Shown: positions 8,348-17,296 of the stretch, in pieces
Numbering within the stretch: the first letter of the stretch is position 1
How the letters are laid out: every line of letters starts with the position of its first letter
Assembly: GCA_938044775.1 (NCBI GenBank)
Contig: CALIOE010000003.1
Span: forward strand, 1-56,033
Source of the DNA: an uncultured Rhizobiaceae group bacterium
Lineage (GTDB): Bacteria; Pseudomonadota; Alphaproteobacteria; Rhizobiales; Rhizobiaceae
Reading direction: 5' to 3'
DNA length: 56,033 nucleotides
The notes under the pieces: model-generated
Told to the model about the DNA's origin: nothing
The model's database searches: none
What the model saw: the letters and a program-made list of their open reading frames with translations, nothing else
Made by a program: the position numbers and the translations under genes

Positions 8348-8611
8348 TCAATCGAATTTTTTAACTACGGCAAAGACGACCTCCTTCCCAATCACCGCCG
8401 CCTCATGCTCTTTTCCGAAAGTGTCCACCTCGAGCCCGACATCGCCGGGCTTCAACCCAGTCGTATTGCCGTCGCTGGTTCGGTCTAAGAAGTCTCCCGT
8501 CGGCATTACAATATCTGTCGGTCCGCAATTGGCAGAGTACTGGTTGAAGCGGGCGGGTTGCATATTGAACACCGGGCAAAGGCGACAGCAGCATTTCGTC
8601 GGTTCAGTCAT
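8348..8611 (-). CDS. small cysteine-rich hypothetical protein
   Basis: A minus-strand frame encodes 87 residues beginning MTEPTKCCCRLCP, with a CCCxxC cluster near the N-terminus. It has a compositionally protein-like C-terminal half (TGLKPGDVGLEVDTFGKE). The C-terminal part loosely recalls the beta-barrel end of aminomethyltransferase-type proteins, but this is not secure. There is no strong ribosome site. It is the only candidate gene in the roughly 650-bp gap between the MAPEG and GFA genes; the rest of that gap shows nothing convincing. Confidence 0.35.
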   Translation of the reverse strand: MTEPTKCCCRLCPVFNMQPARFNQYSANCGPTDIVMPTGDFLDRTSDGNTTGLKPGDVGLEVDTFGKEHEAAVIGKEVVFAVVKKFD

Positions 8612-8841
8612 CAACCAGCTCTGAACGCCAGAGGGATTGAACGGCGGCCTTCCGCAGGGAGCGGTTACTCTTGCGAATCGCTGCACCTTGTAGAAAGGAC
8701 TCGCTTTACGCATTTGCGGCGTTGCCCTGGATAAGTCGCCGGGCAGTTACACCACGGCGGCTATGCACGCCGGCCATTACCCGTGGCAAAAGTTCGAAAG
8801 CCTACCGGTTACGGCGGACTTCATCCTGGAGGAACAGATCG

Positions 8842-9294
8842 ATGAACGCTCCCAATCTTCCGCTAAGCGGCTCCTGCATTTGCGGTTCCGTGCAGGTGCG
8901 CGTGACTGCACCGCCGCTTCTGACACTCGCCTGCCACTGCCGCGATTGTCAGAAACTCTGCGCAAGTGCCTATTCTTTGACCGTAATGATACCAGCCACA
9001 GGTTTCTCCGTCAGCGGTGAGTTGGTGATGGGGGGTCGAAAGAGCGAAGGGCGGCGGCACTACTTTTGCCCGAGCTGCATGGGTTTCGTCCTTTCGCGTA
9101 TCGAAGGCGCAGATACCCGGGTGAATCTGCGCGCTTCCGTTCTCGATGACCTGACGTGGTTCGCACCATTCGTTGAAATGATGACGGATGAACGGCTGCC
9201 ATGGGCCAGGGTTCCCGCCGTGCGCAGTTTCACCCGGTTTCCTAAATCAGTCGAAGAGGTTGAGGCCCTGATGGCAGACTATTTGGAACGCTGA
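8842..9294 (+). CDS. GFA (glutathione-dependent formaldehyde-activating enzyme/CENP-V) family protein
   Basis: The 150-residue product has the zinc ligands of the Mss4-like fold: CICG (Cys12, Cys14), CHCRDCQK (Cys31, Cys33, Cys36) and CPSCMG (Cys76, Cys79). It continues with the conserved RASVLDD segment. A GGAGGAAC ribosome site precedes ATG 8842; the open frame extends further upstream without similarity. The family name reflects formaldehyde activation by glutathione, but most members have unproven activity. Formaldehyde is a product of the methylamine genes nearby, but the distance and strand give no direct link. Confidence 0.85.
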   Translation: MNAPNLPLSGSCICGSVQVRVTAPPLLTLACHCRDCQKLCASAYSLTVMIPATGFSVSGELVMGGRKSEGRRHYFCPSCMGFVLSRIEGADTRVNLRASVLDDLTWFAPFVEMMTDERLPWARVPAVRSFTRFPKSVEEVEALMADYLER

Positions 9295-9366
9295 AGCCAT
9301 GAATCAGATCAACGGAACCCCACATCACCTGAAGCCAGAATTTTTTCTCGGTCTTCGATCTACCGT

Positions 9367-10533
9367 TCAATCGACGTTGCCTGGCTGGGACTGGTAAAAT
9401 CGAAGCACTGCGCCCGCCGAGCAAATTCCCAGCCCTGCAGCCACCGCAAGAGCCACTGCATAACCACCTGTCTCGTCGAACAGAAATCCGGCGAACCAGG
9501 GCGCAAGCAGGCCCGCGGTTCCCCAAGCCGTAAAGACACGGCCATAGATGCGCGTTCCCAGCGGGCCGCCAAACATTTTGGATATCGACGCGGGATAGGC
9601 TGCAATTGTCGCACCATAGGCAAGCCCCACAACTCCCAGCCCGGCAAGGGTCACCATGGCGCCTGCGTTGAAGGTCAAAAAGAGCAGCGCCAGGGCTGAG
9701 AGGAGTGGTAAGCCCGCCAGAAGCGCGTTTTGCCTGAGACGGTCTGCCAGCCACCCACCAATGAAGCTCCCCATCATGTTGAAAACGGCTATGATCACCG
9801 GCGCGGTCCATAGGTGGTTTTGCAAACCTGCAGACTTTGCGATTCCGGTTGCATGCCCGATCGCCATCAGCCCGGCGGCGACCCCTGCCCCGTAGCCCAA
9901 CCACAGCCACACCAAACGTCTGCCGGGAACGGCTTTGCTCGTCGTGCTCTCTTCATTGCTCTGAAACCTGACGCCTGAAACCTCAAGCAACGATGAACAG
10001 ATTGGTGAAATCAGGAGCAGAGCAAAAGTCAGGCCCCACATTGCCAACTGAAATCCACCGGTCGACACAGCCCAGGTGAAGAGAGGTGGAGAGATCGATG
10101 CCCCGAATGCATATGACGCGGTGACGATGCCCATGGCCAGACCCTCACGCCCTGGACTTACCTGCGCTGAAATCTGTAGCCCGAAGGCGTAACCCAATCC
10201 ATTCGCGGCACCGAACAACAGTCCATATCCCAGCCAAACGACCGAAATCGACGTAGCAGCAGCAGCCACCAATGAACCTGCTGCCGCGACAAGACAAACA
10301 AACAGCACAAACAGGCTGGGCCGGACGACCGAAAACAGCTTGTGTCCCACGAGAACGGCAATCGTCAAAGCCACCAGCGCCAGTGAATAGGACATGCTGA
10401 CCGTTGAGCGGGACGCGCTGAAAAGCTGTTCCAGCGGCTCCAGAAACACAGAAAATGCGTGAACGGACCCGAGAACCAGCGACAGCAACGAGGCGCAGAG
10501 CAAGACAAATAGTGTGGTCCTGGTTGCCACCAT
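9367..10533 (-). CDS. MFS transporter (OFA / monocarboxylate-type)
   Basis: The 388-residue membrane protein has twelve predicted transmembrane segments in two halves joined by a polar loop (about 193-212, RFQSNEESTTSK). A loop motif GGWLADRLRQ follows the seventh segment region. The overall pattern, with an N-terminal SVFLEPLE stretch and a YGLLFGAANGLGYAFG block, fits the oxalate/formate-monocarboxylate MFS branch. It is transcribed divergently from tdm, with a repeat-bearing 182-bp intergenic region between them, so it may share its control. The substrate is unknown; an organic acid or a methylamine-related solute are both possible. Confidence 0.8.
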   Translation of the reverse strand: MVATRTTLFVLLCASLLSLVLGSVHAFSVFLEPLEQLFSASRSTVSMSYSLALVALTIAVLVGHKLFSVVRPSLFVLFVCLVAAAGSLVAAAATSISVVWLGYGLLFGAANGLGYAFGLQISAQVSPGREGLAMGIVTASYAFGASISPPLFTWAVSTGGFQLAMWGLTFALLLISPICSSLLEVSGVRFQSNEESTTSKAVPGRRLVWLWLGYGAGVAAGLMAIGHATGIAKSAGLQNHLWTAPVIIAVFNMMGSFIGGWLADRLRQNALLAGLPLLSALALLFLTFNAGAMVTLAGLGVVGLAYGATIAAYPASISKMFGGPLGTRIYGRVFTAWGTAGLLAPWFAGFLFDETGGYAVALAVAAGLGICSAGAVLRFYQSQPGNVD

Positions 10534-10619
10534 TTTTGCACTATCCAGACGGCTTTGGTTGGACCTTGTCTACCAGCGAAACTTCCGGGTCAGGTCAGTT
10601 TTCTTTTTCAACCATTTCA

Positions 10620-10647
10620 TACCAATTCTAAGCCAATTGATACCATT
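10620..10647. promoter_or_regulatory. phased ACCAAT-type repeats upstream of tdm
   Basis: Three half-sites, TACCAATT, GCCAATT and TACCATT, have their CC dinucleotides at 10622, 10633 and 10643, i.e. 11 and 10 bp apart. The repeat ends 69 bp before the tdm ATG. The same phased element occurs upstream of the mgd operon, gmaS, the carbon-nitrogen hydrolase and the protein at 29657, with a diverged form upstream of tmoX. One-helical-turn direct repeats suit an AraC/GlxA-type activator. Confidence 0.5.
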
Positions 10648-10715
10648 ATGATTGCGCTAACGCCACGAATGGAGCTAATCTGCGTGCCTAAGCATTCACA
10701 CAGAAGGTTCGGGAC

Positions 10716-13073
10716 ATGCAAAGCACATCCGACTTTCAACCGCCGTCACCATCTCTCATCCTCAGACCTGGTGTTGTGTCGTTGCCGGCCGGCACGGAAA
10801 GATACCTTATTGACGGAGGAGGTTCCGTCATTGTCGAGATCTTTGCTGGAGATCGACTGGAAGTCGTTGACAAAGAAGGCTGTCAGCCCTGTGAAATCAT
10901 AGGGATCGGCGGCGATGGCAGGTTTGACGCTTCAGTTTTGCGGACAAAATCCGACAACGATGCCGATGGATTCAAGGCCATACTATCCGCTGACGACGAA
11001 AGTGCTAAACGGGCGCAGATTGCGTTGCAGAGACGGGACATCGATGTCGCTAAAGCCAGGGCTGTAAGAGTGTTTGGCAGCAGCTCAAAAGCGGGTGAGC
11101 GAGCAGAATTGGCAGTGGAACGAGATGGCGTCGCGATCGTTGCGGCGCCCGGTGGCACCATGAATTTCGAACAACAGAATACAGCGACTCCCATCGAATT
11201 GTTGCTGCACCGTTCGACGATTAAGACGCTGGAAAAAGCGCGATTACCCGAACCGCTGGCCAACCCGCAGCAGGATTTTAGAGTTCAGGCACGAACCGCT
11301 GAAACATTCACGGTCAAATCCGGCGAGTTTATTCAAATCATCGACGTCGAAGGACGTCAGTGCTCCGATTTCCAGGCATTCTCACGACGCAAGCTGGACG
11401 CTGGAAATGAGAAGGCGCTGGATGCGACTATCACGCGTTCGCTTCTGGGAATCCTGAACCCGGTTCCCGGTCTCCCCGCCAAGGCCTTCGACCTCGAAAT
11501 GGAGCCGCTCGTGGAAATGGTTCAGGACACCTGCGGACGCCACGATGCCTTCATGACGGCATGCAACTCCCGCTATTATGATGAGATGGGCTATCCCGGT
11601 CACGTCAATTGCACAGACAATTTCAATCATGTTCTGAAGTCATTTGGCATCGATAAACGACCCGGTTGGGAAGCGCTGAACTATTTTTACAACACAAATA
11701 TTGATGCAGCGAACCAGATCTATTTCGACGAGCCGTGGTCGAGACCCGGCGACTACGTTTTGATGCGCGCCTTGACGGATCTGGTGTGCGTGGCATCCGC
11801 CTGCCCCTGTGACATCGACGCAGCAAACGGTTGGAATCCAACCGACATTCACGTGCGTGTTTACGCCGCCACCGAAACCTTCAAAAAAGCAACGGCCTTT
11901 CGCATGACACCAGAAGCCGACGCCGTCCTTACGAAAGAGACGGCCTTTCATTCCTCATTCGCAAAACACACCCGCGACTTCACAGAGTACAACGGTTACT
12001 GGCTGCCCAACCGGTTCAACAATGAAGGTCCGGTGGAGGAATACTGGGCCGCGCGCGAGGCCGCAGTCATCATGGATCTTTCGCCTTTGCGCAAATTCGA
12101 GGTCACCGGACCTGACGCCGAAGCACTGATGCAACATTGTGTGACACGCAATATCCGCAAACTGTCGGATGGGCAGGTCGTTTACACGGCCATGTGCTAC
12201 GAACACGGTGGGATGGTCGACGACGGAACGGTGTACCGGTTGGGCCAGGACAACTTCCGCTGGATCGGTGGTTCCGACATTTCGGGTATCTGGATGCGCG
12301 AGCAGGCAGAGAATCTGGGCCTTGAAGCCTGGGTCCGCTCCTCAACCGATCAGATGCACAACGTTGCGGTCCAGGGCCCCAAAAGCCGCGATATTCTTAA
12401 GGATGTAATCTGGACGCCACCAGCACGTCCCGAAGTCGGCGAAATCGACTGGTTCCGATTTACGGTCGGTCGGATTGGTGACTACCAGGGTCCGCCGGTT
12501 GTCGTTTCCCGCACCGGCTATTCCGGAGAACTTGGCTACGAAATATTCTGCCATCCCAAGGATGGTGAGGCGGTTTTCGATTCCGTGTGGAAGGCCGGGC
12601 AACCCCACGGTTTGAAACCGCTCGGTCTCGAAGCGCTGGACTGGCTTCGGATCGAAGCCGGACTGATCTTCAAAGATTATGAGTTCGACGATACCACGGA
12701 CCCTTTTGAGGCCGGAATCGGCTTCACCGTACCGCTTAAATCCAAGGAAGATGACTTCATTGGCAAATCGGCTCTGGCCGAACGCAAGAACCATCCGCAC
12801 AAGAAACTGGTCGGACTCGAGATCGACAGCCAGGAACCGGTCGGAAACGGCGACTGCATTCATGTCGGACGGGCACAGATAGGCGAGGTCACCAGCGGCA
12901 TGCGCTCGCCGGTCCTGAAGAAGAACATCGCGCTTGCACGGGTTGATGTGGTCCATGCGGAAATTGGAACAGAGGTAGAGATCGGTAAGCTCGATGGTCA
13001 TATGAAACGCTTGCCTGCAAGAATCGTGCGCTTCCCACACTATGATCCTGAAAAGAAAAAGCCTCGCAGCTAG
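10716..13073 (+). CDS. tdm: trimethylamine N-oxide demethylase (DUF1989 + GcvT-like folate-binding domains)
   Basis: The 785-residue product has an N-terminal region (1-185), a DUF1989 domain (about 190-395) and a C-terminal aminomethyltransferase/tetrahydrofolate-binding domain (about 410-780). DUF1989 carries likely metal ligands in VEGRQCSDFQAF (Cys216), TCGRHDAF (Cys273), NCTDNFN (Cys299) and SACPCD (Cys363, Cys365). The folate domain contains VVSRTGYSGELGYEIF. This architecture is that of bacterial Tdm, which splits TMAO into dimethylamine and formaldehyde, the folate domain trapping formaldehyde. AGAAGG lies 8 bp before the ATG. It faces the tmoXWV-tmm operon; tdm and tmm usually travel together. 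Confidence 0.9.
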   Translation: MQSTSDFQPPSPSLILRPGVVSLPAGTERYLIDGGGSVIVEIFAGDRLEVVDKEGCQPCEIIGIGGDGRFDASVLRTKSDNDADGFKAILSADDESAKRAQIALQRRDIDVAKARAVRVFGSSSKAGERAELAVERDGVAIVAAPGGTMNFEQQNTATPIELLLHRSTIKTLEKARLPEPLANPQQDFRVQARTAETFTVKSGEFIQIIDVEGRQCSDFQAFSRRKLDAGNEKALDATITRSLLGILNPVPGLPAKAFDLEMEPLVEMVQDTCGRHDAFMTACNSRYYDEMGYPGHVNCTDNFNHVLKSFGIDKRPGWEALNYFYNTNIDAANQIYFDEPWSRPGDYVLMRALTDLVCVASACPCDIDAANGWNPTDIHVRVYAATETFKKATAFRMTPEADAVLTKETAFHSSFAKHTRDFTEYNGYWLPNRFNNEGPVEEYWAAREAAVIMDLSPLRKFEVTGPDAEALMQHCVTRNIRKLSDGQVVYTAMCYEHGGMVDDGTVYRLGQDNFRWIGGSDISGIWMREQAENLGLEAWVRSSTDQMHNVAVQGPKSRDILKDVIWTPPARPEVGEIDWFRFTVGRIGDYQGPPVVVSRTGYSGELGYEIFCHPKDGEAVFDSVWKAGQPHGLKPLGLEALDWLRIEAGLIFKDYEFDDTTDPFEAGIGFTVPLKSKEDDFIGKSALAERKNHPHKKLVGLEIDSQEPVGNGDCIHVGRAQIGEVTSGMRSPVLKKNIALARVDVVHAEIGTEVEIGKLDGHMKRLPARIVRFPHYDPEKKKPRS

Positions 13074-13099
13074 CGTTGGTTGACTGAACAGGGAAGTGG

Positions 13100-14464
13100 C
13101 TAAAAACGGTCCAGTCGAAACGGCGCCGGATCAACGCAAGGCGTTTCCCCGGTCACAAGTTCGGCCATCAGCTTTCCGGCCCCTGGACCCAGTCCGAAAC
13201 CGTGGCCAGAAAAGCCTGTGGCAATGTAGAAACCCGGCAAAGACTCTACCGGAGAAATGACCGGCACGACATCGGGAGTCACATCGATAACACCAGCCCA
13301 TTCCTCCTTGATTTGCACATTCTTGAATGCGGGAAGCGTTTTTTGCAGTGATCGGAGCGCTGCTGTCTGGCTCTTTCTAACGGGCGTTGGATCGAGCACC
13401 CTCACCTGCTCAAAAGGTGATTTCTCATCCAGCTTCCATCGACGTTTTAGTGAAGCTTCGGCCAGAAAACGTCGGCCGATGCGAAAGTGGTAGTCGCGCC
13501 ACTCCGTCTTCAACAATGGCCAAAACTCGGGCAGCAACCGAAAACTGTCCGGCATGATGTCTGCCGTGCTGTCAACCGCGTGGGCCAGCGTGAAGCCGCC
13601 ATCCAGCCGCTTTCGAATGGCGAAGTCTGCGCCGGCGATGCTGTGCTCAATACCGGCATCAATCTTTGCAGTGCGCGCTACGGAATTCACGACGGTCAGT
13701 TGCGGCAGGCTTATGTCCGTGTTGTGGCAGAAACGCCGAGACCAGGCGCCGCCTGCAAGCACGACCATTTCACATCTGACACTGCCTCTCTCGGTCACCA
13801 CGCCCGACACTCTGCCGGCCATACGTTCCAATCCGCGCACAGCACAGCGTTCGAAGATCAGCGCTCCGGACCTTTGCGCTGCTCTCGCCATGGCGGGCAC
13901 CGCAAGGGCCGGCTCCGCGCGACCGTCATCGGGCGTAAACAAGCCTCCTTTCCACTCAACCGTGCTTCCCGGCGCCATGACATGCGCCTCAGCAGCCGAA
14001 ATCATACGAGATGTCAGGCGGTGCCGTGCTGCATAGCTCTCGAACCAGTTCAGTCGTTTTGTCAGCTTCGCATCACTTTCACACAGATACGCAATACCGC
14101 ATTCGCGAAACCCGACTTCTTCGCCCGTTCGCTGCCGCATCTCACGCCACAGATCCATCGATATCCGGATCAGTGGTAACTCACGCGGGTCGCGGCCCAT
14201 CTGACGGCACCAACCCCAGTTGCGACCGGATTGTTCGCATCCCACCAGGCCCTTTTCAAATACAGCAACCGACAATCCGCGCTCAGCGAGCTCCAATGCA
14301 GAACTTATGCCTGCAATGCCGCCGCCAATGACGACCACATTCACTTTTGCGGGAAGTTTTTCATCGCGTTTGACTGAATCACGTACAGGCATTTCATGCT
14401 TTCCGGCGACGCTTGCTAGACGCGCATTGCGCTCATGAAATTGGCATAGATCTGGCGTGAACAC
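13100..14464 (-). CDS. FAD-dependent amine/amino-acid oxidoreductase (DAO family)
   Basis: The 454-residue protein has an FAD-binding GGGIAG motif at 47-52, a SGRNWGWCRQ segment just after it, and a C-terminal FSGHGFGLGPGAGK motif typical of D-amino-acid-oxidase/sarcosine-oxidase family members. ATG 14392 is an alternative start that would remove a 24-residue tail overlapping the upstream gene. It is the last gene of the tmoXWV-tmm operon, which suggests oxidation of a secondary or tertiary methylamine or of a methylated amino acid. The pathway's dimethylamine step has no assigned enzyme in this window, so this is a candidate, by inference only. Confidence 0.75.
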   Translation of the reverse strand: MFTPDLCQFHERNARLASVAGKHEMPVRDSVKRDEKLPAKVNVVVIGGGIAGISSALELAERGLSVAVFEKGLVGCEQSGRNWGWCRQMGRDPRELPLIRISMDLWREMRQRTGEEVGFRECGIAYLCESDAKLTKRLNWFESYAARHRLTSRMISAAEAHVMAPGSTVEWKGGLFTPDDGRAEPALAVPAMARAAQRSGALIFERCAVRGLERMAGRVSGVVTERGSVRCEMVVLAGGAWSRRFCHNTDISLPQLTVVNSVARTAKIDAGIEHSIAGADFAIRKRLDGGFTLAHAVDSTADIMPDSFRLLPEFWPLLKTEWRDYHFRIGRRFLAEASLKRRWKLDEKSPFEQVRVLDPTPVRKSQTAALRSLQKTLPAFKNVQIKEEWAGVIDVTPDVVPVISPVESLPGFYIATGFSGHGFGLGPGAGKLMAELVTGETPCVDPAPFRLDRF

Positions 14465-15132
14465 GAAGCGAATTCGGCCATCAAGGCGTCAGCCTCCTGT
14501 TCCATATCCTTGAGGGCTCCGGAACCAAGGCTGTTTTCCAACGCCTCTGCATAAGCCGGAACAGCAGCCCAGTTGGCGATCGTATCTGACTCCAGCTCCA
14601 CATGATATTGCGCCGACCAGGCATTGTCCCCGACCCGCATGGCCTGGACCCGACAGTCGCGCGATGAGGCCAGGACGACGGCCCCCTCAGGTGGCTGGGC
14701 CACTTCGACGGAATGCCACTGCAGGCACTTTTGAACGGGTGGCAGGCTGCCAAAGACCGAATCCTGCTTCCCCTCATCCGTGAGTTCGACTTGTAAGACA
14801 CCGATCTCGGGTGGTCGCGCCGGACCACACGTGCCGCCCATGGCATCAGCGAGCAACTGATGGCCCAGACAAAGGCCGAGATAGGGTTTTCCGAGATCGC
14901 GCACCCAGCGGCAAATAGCTCTCTTTTCTTCGACCAGCCAAGGGTGTTCCTCCACGTCCCAAACATCCATGGGACCACCCATGACCCACAACGCGTCATA
15001 GTCTTCAAGATCTGGGATATCCATACCGTTGTTCAGCTCGATCGCATGCCAACTGACCCCATCTTCCTCCAGATAGGTTCGCAGCGAACCCGGATGTTCA
15101 CAATCGATGTGCTGAAAGACCAGGAGTTCCAT
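14416..15132 (-). CDS. class I glutamine amidotransferase
   Basis: The 238-residue protein has the triad of class I amidotransferases: nucleophile Cys88 in LGLCLGHQL, and His177/Glu179 in QYHVELE. It resembles stand-alone GuaA-like amidotransferases (PuuD/GATase1_1 type) that act on gamma-glutamyl compounds. The ATG abuts the stop of the DUF1194 gene without a gap, and its 3' end overlaps the next gene. In a methylamine operon the substrate might be a gamma-glutamyl amide such as gamma-glutamylmethylamide, but this is inference. Confidence 0.8.
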   Translation of the reverse strand: MELLVFQHIDCEHPGSLRTYLEEDGVSWHAIELNNGMDIPDLEDYDALWVMGGPMDVWDVEEHPWLVEEKRAICRWVRDLGKPYLGLCLGHQLLADAMGGTCGPARPPEIGVLQVELTDEGKQDSVFGSLPPVQKCLQWHSVEVAQPPEGAVVLASSRDCRVQAMRVGDNAWSAQYHVELESDTIANWAAVPAYAEALENSLGSGALKDMEQEADALMAEFASCSRQIYANFMSAMRV

Positions 15133-15933
15133 TCAGTCATCCTTCAACTGTCTTTGCGGATGCAGTGCCGCCATCTGAGACAAGACTTCATTATCTCCAC
15201 CGCGTGCCACCTGTTGGGATATTTCCCGCCACAGTTTTTCTCGGATTGCCCTGCCGAAATCCTCAAACCCATCGGCCACCACAACAAACGCGCCCGGTCC
15301 ACTGATCACCTGCTCGCGAAAATACTGATCCAGTCTCGGAAAGTCCCGGGTCAGGATGGCAAGGCCATTTACGGTGGCCTTTTGTGCTTTCGCCATGGTT
15401 CGGGCCAGCGGCAGCTCAACCGCGTTCTTAAACCACGGATCGGTTTCCACACCGTCTCCCGAGACATCAATCACCTGGCGCAACCCGCTGTGCTTGTTGT
15501 TGCGCATCATCTCCAGAGCGTATCGGATGCCTTCGCCAATGCCTGTACCTCCGCCGCCCTTACCGAATCTCCTGCCGCTGTGCTGATGGAAGTTCAGGAC
15601 CACCGCAGCAAAGTGATTTGCAGACGCGACTGAATCGATGACGTACCAGCCGCTTTCAAATTTTGGCAGCGCAGCATCAGCCCAGATCAGAACAGACACT
15701 GCGATTCTGCCGGTTGGACCGGACAGTATGGCTTGCTGAATCGCCGGGTCGGCAAACGCTGCCGCCGTTCCTTCGATCTGAAGAATGTATTCCGGTTCGC
15801 TGATGCTGCCCGAACCATCCATGGCCAGCACCAGTTCAAGGTCGACTTCCGCAGCAGACACAGGGAGCAGGTTCGCAAAGCCGATAAGCAATGCCGCAAA
15901 ACAGGAATGGAGATGGCGTCGAAATTTTGCCAT
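15133..15933 (-). CDS. DUF1194 protein, secreted von Willebrand factor A-like
   Basis: The 266-residue product has a signal peptide (basic MAKFRRH, hydrophobic core about 11-22, cleavage after VSAAE). A VWA-like domain follows with the DGSGS metal-site motif at 39-43, GGGTGIGEGIRYAL around 128-142 and VIDVSGDG near 155. DUF1194 proteins are exported and their role is unknown. It lies 10 bp after tmm and directly before the amidotransferase, so it is part of the tmo operon; a periplasmic assembly or chaperone role is conceivable but unproven. Confidence 0.8.
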   Translation of the reverse strand: MAKFRRHLHSCFAALLIGFANLLPVSAAEVDLELVLAMDGSGSISEPEYILQIEGTAAAFADPAIQQAILSGPTGRIAVSVLIWADAALPKFESGWYVIDSVASANHFAAVVLNFHQHSGRRFGKGGGGTGIGEGIRYALEMMRNNKHSGLRQVIDVSGDGVETDPWFKNAVELPLARTMAKAQKATVNGLAILTRDFPRLDQYFREQVISGPGAFVVVADGFEDFGRAIREKLWREISQQVARGGDNEVLSQMAALHPQRQLKDD

Positions 15934-15943
15934 CCCCGGCCTG

Positions 15944-17284
15944 CTAGTTTTTCAAATAGGACTCAATGGTATCGTCCATTGCATCCTTCCAGGGCGTGTG
16001 GTGGACGGGTGCCATAGATCCTGTGATCACCGATTTGTAGCAATTGTCGCGGAAGGTCATGATATTTTTCTTCTTGTGCTTCTTCCATTGGAAGAATGCC
16101 TCATTGGCACCGTCGACATCAAAACTTGGATAATCGGTTTCCGCGATCAGCTCCTTAACGTAGTCGCCCTGATAGCGAATACATGCATAGTCATCCTCAT
16201 TGGAGTCCTCGCGGTCTTCGCGGTCTTTTACGTCAGCGATCATGGCAGCTTTATCCGGTAACTCGATCCTGCCCATCATCACATCGCGCGCCCACCAGGC
16301 CTGGGCATCGAACATATTGAACGTGTACCACTGATCCTGCATGCCAAGATAAAACAGTCCTGGATTGTTGACGAAGGCCACGCCCTTGTAGAGGTCGGCT
16401 GTGGCCAGCCGGTTGGCGGTTTTCAGCAAAAGGTCATCGGTCATAAACGGAAAATGATGCTGATAACCGGTGCACAAGATGATGGCATCAACGTCTTTGA
16501 TCGTACCATCTTTGAAGGTGCAAGTGTTGCCCTCGACCTTCTGGAGCAAGGGAACCTCCTGCCAATTATCCGGCCAGTCGTAGCCCATAGCCGCGGTTCG
16601 ATGGCTGACTGTCACCGACTTGCAACCGTATTTCCAGCACTGCGAGCCGATGTCCTCGGCCGAGTAGGAAGTCCCGATGATCAAAATGTCTTTGCCTTTG
16701 AATTCTACAGCATCCCTGAAGTCGTGGGCATGGAGAACCCGGCCATTGAATCGATCAAGCCCGTCGAATGTAGGAACGTTGGGGGTGGAGAAGTGGCCAG
16801 TGGCAACCACGACGTTATCGAACTCCTCGGTCGACTTTTTGTCGTTGATCAGATCGTGGGCGGTGACGCTGAATTTTCCGCTGGCATCATCGTAGGAAAC
16901 GTTGCGTACAGGCGTACGGAATCTGATCCAGTCGCGAACACCGGCTTTTTCAACCCTGCCCTTTATATAGTCAAACAGCACTGCGCGTGGCGGGTAGGAA
17001 GCGATTTGTTTGCCAAAATGCTCTTCAAAAGAATAATCGGCAAATTCCAATCCCTCCTTGGGTCCATTGGACCACAGATAGCGATACATAGAGCCGTGAA
17101 CCGGCTCACCATATTCGTCCAGGCCCGTTCTCCAGGAATAGTTCCACAGCCCTCCCCAGTCGGCCTGTTTCTCATAACAAACGATTTCGGGAATTTCAGC
17201 GCCATTGTTTCTGGCAGACTGAAAGGCTCTCAATTGCGCCAGACCCGACGGTCCGGCTCCAATAACTGCAACACGCTTTGTCAT
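15944..17284 (-). CDS. tmm: trimethylamine monooxygenase
   Basis: The 446-residue flavin monooxygenase has an FAD site GAGPSG (9-14), the FMO fingerprint FxGxxxHxxxF in [11 protein letters not shown] (179-189), and an NADPH site GTSYSAED (204-211). [20 protein letters not shown] and [20 protein letters not shown] are hallmarks of bacterial Tmm, which oxidises trimethylamine to TMAO with NADPH and oxygen. A strong AGGAGGA site precedes the ATG. It follows tmoV by 12 bp. The context (TMAO importer, tdm) supports the assignment strongly. Confidence 0.95.
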   Translation of the reverse strand: MTKRVAVIGAGPSGLAQLRAFQSARNNGAEIPEIVCYEKQADWGGLWNYSWRTGLDEYGEPVHGSMYRYLWSNGPKEGLEFADYSFEEHFGKQIASYPPRAVLFDYIKGRVEKAGVRDWIRFRTPVRNVSYDDASGKFSVTAHDLINDKKSTEEFDNVVVATGHFSTPNVPTFDGLDRFNGRVLHAHDFRDAVEFKGKDILIIGTSYSAEDIGSQCWKYGCKSVTVSHRTAAMGYDWPDNWQEVPLLQKVEGNTCTFKDGTIKDVDAIILCTGYQHHFPFMTDDLLLKTANRLATADLYKGVAFVNNPGLFYLGMQDQWYTFNMFDAQAWWARDVMMGRIELPDKAAMIADVKDREDREDSNEDDYACIRYQGDYVKELIAETDYPSFDVDGANEAFFQWKKHKKKNIMTFRDNCYKSVITGSMAPVHHTPWKDAMDDTIESYLKN

Positions 17285-17296
17285 GAGATTTTCCTC

